From Pseudomonas sp. PH1b (GTDB lineage: Bacteria > Pseudomonadota > Gammaproteobacteria > Pseudomonadales > Pseudomonadaceae): a stretch of DNA of 64,000 bases. Below are positions 8,132 through 17,555 of this stretch, in pieces (position 1 is the stretch's first letter; each line of letters starts with the position of its first letter). Made by a program: the position numbers and the translations under genes. The notes beneath the pieces were generated by a model. The model ran no database searches. It was not told where the DNA came from and saw only the letters and a program-made list of their open reading frames with translations. The stretch covers positions 1-64,000 of the forward strand of contig NZ_AYMU01000023.1 in the NCBI RefSeq assembly GCF_000633395.1, given 5' to 3'.

Positions 8132-9613
8132 TTACTCGAACCAGTGGGCTCGGGCGGCCATGATCAACTTGCCGGCACGATCATCGTCAATGCCGTCGAT
8201 GTCGAGCAGGTCGTCAATAGACTGCTCGGCCAGGTCTTCGCGGGTAATTACGCCGCGCACCGCCAGTTCCATCGCCAAATCCTTGTCCATACCCTCAAGC
8301 GAGAGCAGGTCTTCGGCCGGATGGGCGTCTGCCAGCTTTTCCTCAGTAGCGATGGCTTTAGTCAACAAGCGATCCTTGGCCCGAGCGCGAAGCTCGTTGA
8401 CGATGTCTTCGTCAAAGCCGTCGATGTTGAGCATTTCTTCCAGCGGTACGTAGGCAATCTCTTCCAGGCTAGTGAAGCCTTCATCCACCAGCACCTGCGC
8501 CAGCTCTTCGTCGACTTCCAGCTCGTCGATGAAGTTGCGCAGGATGTCGCCGGTTTCTGCTTGCTGCTTGGCCTGGATGTCCGATTCGGTCATCACGTTC
8601 AGGGTCCAGCCAGTCAACTGGCTAGCCAGACGCACGTTCTGACCACCGCGACCGATGGCCTGAGCCAGATTGTCTGCGCCTACGGCGATGTCCATGGCAT
8701 GGGCATCTTCGTCGACGATAATTGCCGCGACTTCAGCCGGCGACATGGCGTTGATCACGAACTGCGCCGGGTTCTCGTCCCACAGGACGATGTCCACACG
8801 CTCGCCACCCAACTCGCCGGAAACGGCCTGGACGCGCGAACCGCGCATACCAATGCACGCGCCCTGGGGGTCGATGCGCTTGTCTTTGGAGCGGACGGCG
8901 ATCTTGGCCCGCGAACCCGGATCACGGGAGGCGGCCATGACTTCGATCAGGCCTTCGGCAATTTCCGGCACTTCGATACGGAACAGCTCGATCAGCATTT
9001 CCGGTGCGGTACGCGACAGGATCAACTGCGGGCCGCGGTTCTCGGTGCGGATTTCCTTGAGCAGCGCACGCAGACGCACGCCAACCCGGAAAGTCTCACG
9101 GGAGATGATGTCTTCACGGGCCAGCAGCGCCTCGGCGTTGTTGCCCAGATCGACGATCACGTTGTCACGGGTCACTTTTTTCACGGTGCCGGAGATGATC
9201 TCTCCCAGGCGCTCGCGATAGGCGTCAACCACCTGCGCGCGCTCGGCTTCGCGAACCTTCTGCACAATGACCTGCTTGGCAGTCTGGGCAGCGATGCGGC
9301 CGAACTCGATGGATTCGATCTTCTCTTCGATCACATCACCGACTTTCGCATCGGGATGAGTCTCGCGAGCCTTGCTCAACCAGGTCTCAACCGCTGGATC
9401 ATCCAGGTCGGCTTCGTCGACCACCGTCCAGCGACGGAAAGTCTCGTAGGATCCGGTGTGGCGATTGATCTCCACACGCAGGTCCACTTCGTCTTCAAAA
9501 CGCTTTTTGGTAGCAGTGGCCAGGGCCAGCTCCAGCGCTTCAAAAATCACGCTTGCCGGTACGCCCTTTTCATTGGATACCGACTCAACAACCAGCAGTA
9601 CTTCTTTGCTCAT
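8132..9613 (-). CDS. nusA: Transcription termination/antitermination factor NusA
   Basis: A 493-residue protein starting MSKEVLLVVESVSNEKG. An upstream TTG would add seven residues not typical of the family. It has an N-terminal RNA-polymerase-binding domain, an S1 domain (ISGTVKKVTRDNVIVDLG), KH1 and KH2 (KIAVRSKDKRIDPQGACIG and AVGADNLAQAIGRGGQNVRLA) and two C-terminal acidic helix-hairpin repeats. NusA promotes pausing, intrinsic termination and rRNA antitermination. In E. coli it represses its own operon by acting at leader terminators; such hairpins precede rimP here. Confidence 0.98.
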   Translation of the reverse strand: MSKEVLLVVESVSNEKGVPASVIFEALELALATATKKRFEDEVDLRVEINRHTGSYETFRRWTVVDEADLDDPAVETWLSKARETHPDAKVGDVIEEKIESIEFGRIAAQTAKQVIVQKVREAERAQVVDAYRERLGEIISGTVKKVTRDNVIVDLGNNAEALLAREDIISRETFRVGVRLRALLKEIRTENRGPQLILSRTAPEMLIELFRIEVPEIAEGLIEVMAASRDPGSRAKIAVRSKDKRIDPQGACIGMRGSRVQAVSGELGGERVDIVLWDENPAQFVINAMSPAEVAAIIVDEDAHAMDIAVGADNLAQAIGRGGQNVRLASQLTGWTLNVMTESDIQAKQQAETGDILRNFIDELEVDEELAQVLVDEGFTSLEEIAYVPLEEMLNIDGFDEDIVNELRARAKDRLLTKAIATEEKLADAHPAEDLLSLEGMDKDLAMELAVRGVITREDLAEQSIDDLLDIDGIDDDRAGKLIMAARAHWFE

Positions 9614-9660
9614 CGTACGCCTCGCCTTTCGCAAGCCATTGGATCCGCGGGATCCGCGTC

Positions 9661-10119
9661 TCAGTCAAAACTGGGAATTATGTTGGCCTTGTCGATCATA
9701 TCGATCGGCAACAGGAACTCGTGGTCATCCACCTGCACCACGACGTCCTGTTCCTCCACCCCGCGGAGAAGGCCCTGGAAGTTACGCCGGCCTTCGAAAG
9801 GCGAGCGCAGCTTGATCTTCACTTGCTCACCGACATACTTGGCAAACTGTTCAAGGGTGAACAGCGGGCGTTCCATGCCTGGAGAGGAAACTTCAAGGGT
9901 GTATTCAACGGAGATCGGATCTTCTACGTCGAGAACACCACTGATCTGGCGGCTGACGATGGCGCAATCGTCCACCAGCACACCGCCTTCTTTATCGATA
10001 TAAACGCGCAACATTGAGTGGCGACCCTGAGCCGAAAACTCAATACCCCAGCATTCATAGCCAAGGGCCACGACCACCGGGGCCAACAAGGCCTGCAACT
10101 GTTCTAGCTTGCTCGACAC
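9661..10119 (-). CDS. rimP: Ribosome maturation factor RimP
   Basis: A 152-residue protein needed for 30S assembly. The start is placed at GTG 10119 (V-SSKLEQLQALLAPVV), which follows GAGGGG and matches the usual Pseudomonas N-terminus; an ATG six codons upstream is in frame but precedes the SD. Family motifs are GYECWGIEF, VYIDKEGGVLVDDCA and the RPLFT region (VSSPGMERPLFT). It is the first protein gene of the rimP-nusA-infB operon, directly downstream of a terminator-like hairpin. Confidence 0.95.
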   Translation of the reverse strand: MSSKLEQLQALLAPVVVALGYECWGIEFSAQGRHSMLRVYIDKEGGVLVDDCAIVSRQISGVLDVEDPISVEYTLEVSSPGMERPLFTLEQFAKYVGEQVKIKLRSPFEGRRNFQGLLRGVEEQDVVVQVDDHEFLLPIDMIDKANIIPSFD

Positions 10120-10154
10120 CTGAACCCCCTCGTGCATGCTTGTGCAAATAAAAA

Positions 10155-10171
10155 ATGGGCGAAACGCCCAT
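10155..10171 (-). terminator. Terminator/attenuator hairpin immediately upstream of rimP
   Basis: On the minus strand ATGGGCG-TTT-CGCCCAT is followed by a T-rich run (TTTTTTATTT), a full intrinsic terminator about 35 bases before the rimP start. A second stem (AACGCCG/CGGCGTT, 10178-10199) precedes it. In E. coli terminators after metY mediate NusA feedback on this operon; the arrangement here suggests the same control. Confidence 0.75.
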
Positions 10172-10221
10172 CCCGGAAACGCCGTCGAATAGCGGCGTTA
10201 TAAAGAGTCCAGCTAACAAAA

Positions 10222-10239
10222 AGCCCCTGAAAAGGGGCT
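10222..10239 (-). terminator. Terminator after tRNA-fMet
   Basis: Minus-strand AGCCCCTTTTCAGGGGCT followed by TTTTTG, eleven bases after the CCA of the initiator tRNA gene. Confidence 0.8.
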
Positions 10240-10249
10240 CCGCTAAAAC

Positions 10250-10326
<77 letters not shown>

Positions 10327-10393
10327 ACAAAGCTGGGGCGGAAGTATACGACCGATCCCTTTTAGGGTCAATGTAACCTTCCACCTACAAGAA

Positions 10394-10411
10394 AGCCCGC
10401 AACAGCGGGCT
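10394..10411 (-). terminator. Terminator after tRNA-Leu
   Basis: Minus-strand AGCCCGCTGTTGCGGGCT followed by TTCTTG, in the spacer between tRNA-Leu and tRNA-fMet. The U-tract is short, so read-through or a processing role is possible. Confidence 0.65.
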
Positions 10412-10422
10412 CTCCTGATAAT

Positions 10423-10508
10423 TGGTACCGAGAAGGGGACTCGAACCCCTACACCCTATGGGCACAACCACCTCAAGGTTGCGTGTCTACCAATTCCACC
10501 ACCTCGGC
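10423..10508 (-). tRNA. tRNA-Leu (anticodon GAG)
   Basis: An 86-base class II tRNA on the minus strand, from GCCGAGGTGGTGGAATTGG to CTCGGTACCA, with anticodon loop CTTGAGG (GAG) and a long variable arm (TGGTTGTGCCCATA region). It sits just downstream of secG, as leuU does in E. coli. Confidence 0.96.
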
Positions 10509-10537
10509 ATAGACTGCATTACTGCGTGAAACTCTTC

Positions 10538-10921
10538 TTACTTCTGCTCTTGAGCTGGAGGTACGTCAGTCGCACTGGTTGCCGACTTTTGCTCTTGAAG
10601 CACCGGGACATCATCAGAAGCCGGTTTTTGCTTTGGTACTTCCAACACTGCTGGATCTGGCAAACCTACTTGAGTCAGCTGATGAGCTTTCTCTTTAGCA
10701 AAGTAACCTAACCCCAAGCTGGTTATGAAGAAACCGGCGGCAAGTATAGCAGTAAACTTACTAAGAAAGGTAGAGGAACCTTGGCTTCCGAACACAGTAT
10801 TTGAAGCACCTGCACCGAAAGACGCGCCAGCATCCGCACCTTTACCCTGCTGCAGCAAAACCAGAGCAACTACGCCCAAGGCACCCAGCAGATGAAAAAC
10901 GACTACGACTGTTTCCAGCAT
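10538..10921 (-). CDS. secG: Protein translocase subunit SecG
   Basis: A 127-residue membrane protein starting MLETVVVVFHLLGALGVV. Two transmembrane helices (about 3-23 and 52-72) flank the conserved loop LLQQGKGADAGASFGAGASNT. The C-terminal tail after residue 80 is polar and longer than in E. coli SecG (110 residues). SecG assists SecYE in preprotein translocation. It follows tpiA by four bases. Confidence 0.96.
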   Translation of the reverse strand: MLETVVVVFHLLGALGVVALVLLQQGKGADAGASFGAGASNTVFGSQGSSTFLSKFTAILAAGFFITSLGLGYFAKEKAHQLTQVGLPDPAVLEVPKQKPASDDVPVLQEQKSATSATDVPPAQEQK

Positions 10922-10925
10922 TTTT

Positions 10926-11681
10926 TCAGTTTCCCGCGGCGCGACAAATCGCACCGAACTCATCTGCGTTCAGGGAAGCCCCACCAATGAGCCCCCCATC
11001 GATATCCGGCATGCCGAACAGTTCGACCGCATTGGCCGCCTTCACGCTGCCGCCGTATAGAAGCCGCACACCTCGTGCCACTTCAGAATTCTCTGCCGCC
11101 AACTGTGCGCGAATGGCTGCATGCACATCCTGCGCTTGTTGCGGTGTCGCAGTCAGCCCGGTACCAATGGCCCAGACCGGCTCGTAAGCAATAACAGCAT
11201 TGGCGAACGCACCAACACCCAACTCTTCGATGATGCTGCCCAGCTGACGCCCGACAACCTCAAGAGTCTTCCCGGCCTCACGCTGCTCGAGGGTTTCCCC
11301 TACACACAGAATCGGCTTCAAGCCACAAGCCTGTGCGGCCGCGAACTTGCGGTTGAGAGTCGCGTCACGCTCGCCCATGATCAGGCGGCGTTCGGAGTGC
11401 CCAACCAGCACCAGGGAACAACCTGCATCCACCAATTGACTCGGGGCAATCTCACCCGTCAGTGCACCTTGCATGGACTCCACCGCAGAATTCTGCGCGC
11501 CGACCGAAATCGACTTGCCTTTCAAGCCATCAATCACTTGATTGATATACAAGCAAGGCGGGAATACCGCGACATCAACACCGCTTGGCAAGGCCAGATG
11601 ACGAAGGCCATTGATCAGCTCAGCGACGCTGGCGCGGGTACCGTGCATCTTCCAGTTACCAGCTACCATAGGGCGACGCAT
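10926..11681 (-). CDS. tpiA: Triosephosphate isomerase
   Basis: A 251-residue TIM-barrel enzyme interconverting DHAP and glyceraldehyde-3-phosphate. The motif order is NWKMHG (substrate Lys), VLVGHSERR (catalytic His), YEPVWAIGTG (catalytic Glu) and LLYGGSVKAANA (phosphate loop). It lies between glmM and secG, the usual Pseudomonas order. Confidence 0.98.
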   Translation of the reverse strand: MRRPMVAGNWKMHGTRASVAELINGLRHLALPSGVDVAVFPPCLYINQVIDGLKGKSISVGAQNSAVESMQGALTGEIAPSQLVDAGCSLVLVGHSERRLIMGERDATLNRKFAAAQACGLKPILCVGETLEQREAGKTLEVVGRQLGSIIEELGVGAFANAVIAYEPVWAIGTGLTATPQQAQDVHAAIRAQLAAENSEVARGVRLLYGGSVKAANAVELFGMPDIDGGLIGGASLNADEFGAICRAAGN

Positions 11682-11747
11682 GCTGTACCTCGTCGGTCAA
11701 AGTGGGCGCAGATGTTACCCAACCAAAACAACACTGGCAAGCCGAAA

Positions 11748-13085
11748 TCAGGCAGAAACTTCTGCAACCAGTTTTGCCAGCTCATCGGCATAAGCGCGAA
11801 CCAGTGCCTCATCATCACCTTCGACCATGACGCGGACCAAAGGCTCGGTGCCAGACTTGCGCAACAGAACCCGGCCACGCCCCGCCATAGCAGCAGTAAC
11901 GCGCTCGCAAGCCTCTTTCACAGCAGGATGCTCAACCGGGTTGTCGCCCCCGCCAAAACGCACGTTGACCAGCACCTGAGGGCACTTGCGCAGCCCCTGA
12001 CGTGATTGGGCCAGGCTTTCACCACGGGACTTGAGTGCCATCAGCACCTGCAGTGCGGCGATGATCGCATCACCCGTGGTGGCATGACGGAAGCACACGA
12101 TATGCCCGGAGTTCTCGCCCCCCACCAGCCAGCTGCGCTCCAACAATTCAGCGATCACATAACGGTCGCCAACATTGGCCCGGACAAAAGGAATGCCCAA
12201 GTCCGCCAGCGCCAGCTCCAGGCCGAGATTACTCATCAGAGTGCCTACTACGCCGCCTTGCAGCTTGTCACGCTCATGCAGGTCCCGAGCGATGATGAAC
12301 AGCAACTCGTCACCATCAACAATCGCCCCGGTCTGATCGACCATCAACACCCGATCACCATCGCCGTCAAAGGCAATGCCCAGGTCAGCATGCTCAGCCA
12401 GGACGGCAGCCTGCAACTGCCCCATATGGGTCGAGCCGCAGTTTTCGTTGATATTCAAGCCATCGGGCTGAGCAGAGAGCACGGTCACTTGTGCGCCCAG
12501 CTCCCGGAAAACGCTGGGGGCCACCTTGTAGGTTGCACCGTGAGCACAGTCGAGCACGACCTTCAAACCCGCAAAGCTGGTGCTGGAGGGCACGCTGCTC
12601 TTGCAGAACTCGATGTAGCGTCCAGAGGCATCATTGATCCGGGACACCTTGCCGAGCTTGCTCGACTCCACCACGGTCATCGGTGCATCCAGCAATTCTT
12701 CGATCATCAGCTCGACTTCGTCAGGCAGCTTGGTGCCCTCGCCCGAAAAGAACTTGATGCCGTTGTCATGATGGGGATTGTGCGAGGCGCTGATGACGAT
12801 GCCGGCTTCCGCATGGAAGGTACGCGTCAGATAGGCAATTGCCGGAGTCGGCATCGGTCCCAGCAGGAGCACATCGGCACCGGCAGCCGACAGCCCGGCT
12901 TCCAGTGCAGACTCGAACATGTACCCGGAGATACGTGTGTCCTTGCCCACCAGCACCCGACAGGCGCCCATGCTGCGAAAGGCCATGCCCGCCGCCCAAC
13001 CGAGCTTGAGCATGAAATCAGGAGTAATAGGGAATTCGCCCACACGACCACGAATGCCGTCGGTGCCAAAATATTTCTTAGTCAT
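11748..13085 (-). CDS. glmM: Phosphoglucosamine mutase
   Basis: A 445-residue enzyme converting glucosamine-6-P to glucosamine-1-P for UDP-GlcNAc synthesis. It starts MTKKYFGTDGIRGRVGE; a longer in-frame start would add 14 atypical residues. The phosphoserine loop is GIVISASHNPHHDNGIK, the metal loop is FDGDGDR, and the sugar and phosphate sites are GGENSGHI and RKSGTEPLVRVM. It follows folP by 16 bases. Confidence 0.98.
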   Translation of the reverse strand: MTKKYFGTDGIRGRVGEFPITPDFMLKLGWAAGMAFRSMGACRVLVGKDTRISGYMFESALEAGLSAAGADVLLLGPMPTPAIAYLTRTFHAEAGIVISASHNPHHDNGIKFFSGEGTKLPDEVELMIEELLDAPMTVVESSKLGKVSRINDASGRYIEFCKSSVPSSTSFAGLKVVLDCAHGATYKVAPSVFRELGAQVTVLSAQPDGLNINENCGSTHMGQLQAAVLAEHADLGIAFDGDGDRVLMVDQTGAIVDGDELLFIIARDLHERDKLQGGVVGTLMSNLGLELALADLGIPFVRANVGDRYVIAELLERSWLVGGENSGHIVCFRHATTGDAIIAALQVLMALKSRGESLAQSRQGLRKCPQVLVNVRFGGGDNPVEHPAVKEACERVTAAMAGRGRVLLRKSGTEPLVRVMVEGDDEALVRAYADELAKLVAEVSA

Positions 13086-13101
13086 AAGTACTCCATCATT
13101 C

Positions 13102-13953
13102 TTATTCGGCGGATTCCACTGCCGCAATCATTCGCACTACATCCACCGTCTCGGCAACATCATGGACGCGGATAATTTTCGCCCCCTTGGTCACTGCCAG
13201 TGCCGCCAACGCCAGGCTTCCATGCAGTCGCTCGGCCACCGGGCGATTCAACGCCTGGCCAATCATGCTCTTGCGCGACACGCCAACCAGCAGCGGCCGC
13301 CCAAGGCCATGCAACTCCTGCATATGCTTGAACAGGCTCAGGTTGTGCTGCAGGGTCTTGGCGAAACCAAAACCGGGATCGAGGACTATCCGCTCGGCAC
13401 CGATGCCGGCCGCGGCACACTGGGCCATGCGCTCGAGCAGGAACGCCGCCACTTCCTGAGTGACATTCTGGTAATGCGGATTGTCCTGCATATCTCCCGG
13501 CTCCCCGAGCATATGCATCAGGCACACCGGCAAACCAGTGGCCGCCGCCGCATCCAGGGCGCCATCACGACGCAGCGAGCGCACATCATTGATCAAGCCA
13601 GCACCCAAGCGGGCGGTTTCACGCATCACCGCAGGCGTCGACGTATCAACGGAGATGATCACATCCAACTCGCGGTTAATCCGCTCAACGACAGGCGCAA
13701 CACGCTCCAACTCCTCCAGGGGCGATACCGCACGCGCACCAGGCCGAGTCGACTCACCACCGATATCGATCAGCGTAGCACCGGCCACAACCATGGCTTC
13801 GGCATGCCGCAACGCGACATCCACCTGGCTGAAGCGCCCACCATCGGAAAAGGAATCTGGGGTTACATTCAGGATGCCCATGACATGCGCATGGGCCAAA
13901 TCAAGAACCCGATTGCCGCAAGGCAACCGGGTGGAGACAGGAACTGAAGTCAT
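13102..13953 (-). CDS. folP: Dihydropteroate synthase
   Basis: A 283-residue TIM-barrel enzyme joining pABA to dihydropterin pyrophosphate, the sulfonamide target. Signatures are GILNVTPDSFSDGG, IDIGGESTRPGA, DPGFGFAKT and GVSRKSMIG. It is encoded between ftsH and glmM as in E. coli, eight bases after ftsH. Confidence 0.98.
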   Translation of the reverse strand: MTSVPVSTRLPCGNRVLDLAHAHVMGILNVTPDSFSDGGRFSQVDVALRHAEAMVVAGATLIDIGGESTRPGARAVSPLEELERVAPVVERINRELDVIISVDTSTPAVMRETARLGAGLINDVRSLRRDGALDAAAATGLPVCLMHMLGEPGDMQDNPHYQNVTQEVAAFLLERMAQCAAAGIGAERIVLDPGFGFAKTLQHNLSLFKHMQELHGLGRPLLVGVSRKSMIGQALNRPVAERLHGSLALAALAVTKGAKIIRVHDVAETVDVVRMIAAVESAE

Positions 13954-13961
13954 TTAAAACC

Positions 13962-15875
13962 TTAGTGGTCGGCAGCAGGGCCGCCGATGGGTGTTTCCGG
14001 ACGTTCGTTCTGCACTACTGGAGGAGTAGTACCCGAGCCGCCCTCCCAATCACGAGGTTCACGCGGGGGACGACCAGCCATGATGTCGTCGATCTGATCG
14101 GCATCGATGGTTTCATACTTCATCAAGGCGTCCGCCATGGCATCCAGCTTGTCACGGTTGTCGGTCAGGATCTGCTTGGCGGTGCCATAGCACTGGTCAA
14201 TGATGCTGCGCACTTCAGAATCGATCAGCTTCGCCGTTTCGGCAGACAGGCTGGCATGCTGACTACCCGCACTACGACCCAGGAACACCTCGCCTTCTTC
14301 CTCGGCATACATCAGCGGGCCCAGCTTTTCGGAAAGCCCCCACTTGGTGACCATATTCCGGGCAATCTGGCTGGCACGCATGATGTCGTTGGAGGCGCCA
14401 GTGGTTACACCGTCAAAGCCCAGGGTCATCTCTTCGGCGATACGGCCGCCGTAGAGCGAACAGATCTGGCTGATCAAGGCGCGCTTGGAAAGGCTGTAAC
14501 GGTCCTCTTCCGGCAGGAACATGGTTACACCCAATGCCCGACCGCGAGGAATGATCGACACCTTATAGACCGGGTCATGCTCTGGCACGACGCGACCGAC
14601 AATGGCGTGGCCTGCTTCGTGATAAGCGGTGTTCTGCTTTTCCTTCTCGGACATGACCATGGATTTGCGCTCGGCGCCCATCATGATCTTGTCCTTGGCC
14701 AGTTCGAATTCTTTCATCTCGACGATGCGCTTGCCGGTACGAGCCGCAAACAGCGAGGCCTCGTTCACCAGGTTAGCCAGGTCGGCACCGGAGAAACCCG
14801 GGGTACCACGGGCAATAACGGCCGGAGCAACGTCATCACCCATTGGCACTTTGCGCATGTGCACCTTGAGAATCTGTTCGCGCCCACGGATGTCCGGCAA
14901 CCCCACCACTACCTGACGGTCGAAACGGCCCGGACGCAGCAGCGCAGGGTCCAGTACGTCAGGGCGGTTGGTCGCGGCGATAACGATGATGCCATCGTTC
15001 ATTTCGAAGCCATCCATCTCTACCAGCAACTGGTTGAGGGTCTGCTCACGCTCATCATGACCGCCGCCCATGCCGGCACCACGGTGACGGCCGACCGCAT
15101 CGATTTCGTCGATGAAGATGATGCAAGGCGCGTGCTTCTTGGCCTGCTCGAACATGTCACGAACACGGCTCGCGCCGACGCCGACAAACATCTCGACGAA
15201 GTCGGAACCGGAAATGGTAAAGAACGGCACCTTGGCTTCGCCAGCAATGGCCTTGGCCAGCAGGGTCTTACCGGTACCTGGTGGGCCCACCATCAGCACA
15301 CCGCGAGGAATACGACCGCCCAGGCGCTGGAACTTGCCCGGATCACGGAGGAACTCAACCAACTCGCCCACTTCTTCCTTGGCCTCGTCGCAACCGGCAA
15401 CGTCAGCCAAAGTAGTCTTCACCTGGTCTTCGGAGAGCAGGCGCGCCTTGCTCTTGCCAAAACTCATCGGCCCGCCTTTACCACCGGCACCGCCTTGCAT
15501 CTGGCGCATGAAGAACATGAAGACCGCAATGATCACCAGAATCGGGAAGCTGGCTACCAGCAGTTGAGTCCAGATGCTTTGCTGTTCAGGCTGCTTGCCT
15601 TCGACCACAACATGGTTATCCACCAGGTCTCCAATCAGGCCGTTGTCCTGAATGGCCGGGCGGATGGTCTTGAAGCTGTCGCCATCGTTGCGCTTGCCGG
15701 TAATCACATAGCCATCAACGGCTACGCGCTCGACCTTGCCATCCTTAACTTGCTGGAGGAAGTCGGAATAGTTGAGGGTCTGCGGCTCGTTAGGGCTGGA
15801 GAAGTTGTTCATCACCGTCACCAGGACAGCCGCGATGATCAACCAAAGGATCAGATTCTTTGCCATGTCGTTCAA
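13962..15875 (-). CDS. ftsH: ATP-dependent zinc metalloprotease FtsH
   Basis: A 637-residue membrane-anchored AAA protease. Numbered from the internal ATG (MAKNLILW), the features are TM1 (about 4-20), a periplasmic segment, TM2 (about 102-119), Walker A GPPGTGKT (194-201), Walker B IIFIDEID (249-256), SRH DPALLRPGRFDR and zinc site HEAGH (416-420). The TTG at 15875 (MNDMAKN) is preferred because GAGGG lies seven bases before it; the ATG three codons later is the alternative. It degrades membrane proteins and regulators such as RpoH and LpxC in relatives. Confidence 0.97.
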   Translation of the reverse strand: MNDMAKNLILWLIIAAVLVTVMNNFSSPNEPQTLNYSDFLQQVKDGKVERVAVDGYVITGKRNDGDSFKTIRPAIQDNGLIGDLVDNHVVVEGKQPEQQSIWTQLLVASFPILVIIAVFMFFMRQMQGGAGGKGGPMSFGKSKARLLSEDQVKTTLADVAGCDEAKEEVGELVEFLRDPGKFQRLGGRIPRGVLMVGPPGTGKTLLAKAIAGEAKVPFFTISGSDFVEMFVGVGASRVRDMFEQAKKHAPCIIFIDEIDAVGRHRGAGMGGGHDEREQTLNQLLVEMDGFEMNDGIIVIAATNRPDVLDPALLRPGRFDRQVVVGLPDIRGREQILKVHMRKVPMGDDVAPAVIARGTPGFSGADLANLVNEASLFAARTGKRIVEMKEFELAKDKIMMGAERKSMVMSEKEKQNTAYHEAGHAIVGRVVPEHDPVYKVSIIPRGRALGVTMFLPEEDRYSLSKRALISQICSLYGGRIAEEMTLGFDGVTTGASNDIMRASQIARNMVTKWGLSEKLGPLMYAEEEGEVFLGRSAGSQHASLSAETAKLIDSEVRSIIDQCYGTAKQILTDNRDKLDAMADALMKYETIDADQIDDIMAGRPPREPRDWEGGSGTTPPVVQNERPETPIGGPAADH

Positions 15876-16067
15876 TTAACTACCCTCTGAAGCAAGCTCC
15901 GCTACTGGCGCGCGCTTCGCATGATATTCACCGGCCTAACTTACTACATTACTTACAGCTCTGGCAGGCGCTGTCTGTAACCCTATGTGAAACTTAGACT
16001 ACACAATATGCGCTTAATCCGACGGGACGAAATACGAAAATCCTATCGCCCCAGTCAAAACTCTTAC

Positions 16068-16697
16068 TCACTCACTGCGGCCACGGAAACCGCGTCCCAG
16101 CAGGTATTGCTCCCGAGAACGGTCACGGGAAGAGGTCGGCTTGCGCATCTGCACTTTGTCGAACATCTGCCGAACGCTCTTGTGGTACTCATCGAAACCT
16201 TCACCCTGGAAGATCTTGATCAGGAAATCACCACCCGGACGCAGTACCCGACCCGCAAGATCCAGTGCCAACTCACACAGGAACATCGCTCGCGGCATAT
16301 CTACGGCTGGTAACCCACTCATATTGGGGGCCATATCGGAAATCACAAGGTCAACCTCGGAATTTCCGACAGCCTCGAGAATCCGCGCCAACACTGCGTC
16401 TTCAGTAAAATCGCCCTGGATAAAGGTCACATCGGGGATGCTGTCCATCTCCAGGATATCGGACGCAATCAATCGCCCCTGCCCACCAATCAGACGACTG
16501 GTCACCTGCGACCAGCCCCCGGGGGCGGCGCCAAGGTCGACAACACTCATTCCAGGGCGGATAAGGCGGTCCTTTTCCTGGATCTCCAGCAGCTTGTAGC
16601 TGGCACGGGAACGGTACCCATCTTTTTGCGCCATCTTGACGAATGGGTCGTTGAAATGCTCTTTCAGCCAGTTCTGGCTGGTTTTGGAACGGGCCAC
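16068..16697 (-). CDS. rlmE: 23S rRNA (uridine-2'-O)-methyltransferase RlmE (FtsJ)
   Basis: A 209-residue SAM-dependent enzyme that methylates U2552 of 23S rRNA. The start is GTG 16697 (V-ARSKTSQNWLKEHF) with GAGG six bases upstream. The SAM motif is VVDLGAAPGGWSQV, and the K-D-K-E residues are spread as usual (RSRASYKLLEI, VISDMAPN, GGDFLIKIFQGEGF). It is upstream of ftsH and divergent from yhbY, as in E. coli. Confidence 0.96.
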   Translation of the reverse strand: MARSKTSQNWLKEHFNDPFVKMAQKDGYRSRASYKLLEIQEKDRLIRPGMSVVDLGAAPGGWSQVTSRLIGGQGRLIASDILEMDSIPDVTFIQGDFTEDAVLARILEAVGNSEVDLVISDMAPNMSGLPAVDMPRAMFLCELALDLAGRVLRPGGDFLIKIFQGEGFDEYHKSVRQMFDKVQMRKPTSSRDRSREQYLLGRGFRGRSE

Positions 16698-16801
16698 GGG
16701 CCACCTCAAAATAAAACGGGTCGTGATTAACTGGGCGGTCCCGGACTCGCTCGGGTAAACTGGCCGCCGCTTTTTACAAGATCAGACGCAGGGGTCAGAT
16801 T

Positions 16802-17110
16802 ATGCCGCTCACTCAAGAGCAGAAGAAACAGTACAAATCCATTGGCCACCATCTGAAACCAGTATTGACTGTGGCTGACAACGGTTTGACCGAAGGTGTG
16901 CTAGCCGAACTTGAACGCGCCTTGAGCGATCACGAGCTGATCAAGATCAAGCTCAACATCCTCGAGCGCGAGTCGCGCCTGGAAGCCATTGCCGAACTGT
17001 GCAAGGCCGGCAAAGCGGATCTGGTGCAAGTCATCGGCAAGATGGCGTTGATCTACCGCAAGAACGCCAAGGTAAACAAGCAATTGTCGAACGTCCATCG
17101 TTTCCACTGA
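16802..17110 (+). CDS. yhbY: YhbY / CRS1-CRM domain RNA-binding protein
   Basis: A 102-residue single CRM-domain protein associated with pre-50S ribosomes. Conserved elements are LTQEQKKQYKSIGHHLKPVL, DHELIKIKLNI (RNA-binding face) and VQVIGKMALIYRKN. It is divergent from rlmE with about 100 bases between them. Confidence 0.95.
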   Translation: MPLTQEQKKQYKSIGHHLKPVLTVADNGLTEGVLAELERALSDHELIKIKLNILERESRLEAIAELCKAGKADLVQVIGKMALIYRKNAKVNKQLSNVHRFH

Positions 17111-17122
17111 CGTCGACCCGGG

Positions 17123-17527
17123 TCAAGGGTGTGCCTGGCGCACCCTGCCACCCCATCCCGGCACCGGCTGCAACACCAGCAGCAGACCGGAAAACCCCAG
17201 GATCAGATAGCTGAACAACTGCCAGCGCTGAGCCTCCGGCAAAAAAAAGCGCACGATGAAATACATCGCACACGCGTACATCGCCATCAACAGCAGTTGC
17301 CCCCGAATATCCCGCCACAAACTCCTCAAGCCTTCGGACTGGGTCAATATCAGCACCTGAAGAACGAGGCACGCCGCCGAAAAACCCACCAGAAGCGCAC
17401 TGAGCATCGATGAAATCTCATCGATCAGCAACGGAGCAAGGCCTATCTGCCCCAAAACGGGCAGCATGCCAATATGCAGTAACCACAAGCCGCCGACCCA
17501 CAACATCTGGGTCAGCTGCCAAAGCAT
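17123..17527 (-). CDS. Small integral membrane protein (PA4754-like position)
   Basis: About 134 residues from ATG 17527 (MLWQLTQMLWVGGLWLLH). Four hydrophobic segments are visible (about 5-22, 41-62, 76-95 and 105-123), so it is an inner-membrane protein of DUF4149 type by position and shape. The start is uncertain: no SD is present, and a strong GC hairpin ends one base before the ATG; a second Met seven codons later is possible. It follows greA on the same strand, and the P. aeruginosa locus has an unnamed membrane protein here. Function unknown. Confidence 0.7.
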   Translation of the reverse strand: MLWQLTQMLWVGGLWLLHIGMLPVLGQIGLAPLLIDEISSMLSALLVGFSAACLVLQVLILTQSEGLRSLWRDIRGQLLLMAMYACAMYFIVRFFLPEAQRWQLFSYLILGFSGLLLVLQPVPGWGGRVRQAHP

Positions 17528-17550
17528 GGCGCCCGCATGCAGCGGGCGCC
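17528..17550 (-). terminator. Strong hairpin after greA
   Basis: Nine-base arms GGCGCCCGC / GCGGGCGCC with loop TGCAT lie between the greA stop and the next ATG. It lacks a U-tract on the minus strand, so it may attenuate read-through or limit translation of the downstream membrane protein. Confidence 0.55.
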
Positions 17551-17555
17551 TTCTT

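Noticed and set aside
5549..9980. Long plus-strand frames opposite infB and nusA
   Set aside because: Antisense shadows of two essential, fully recognisable genes.
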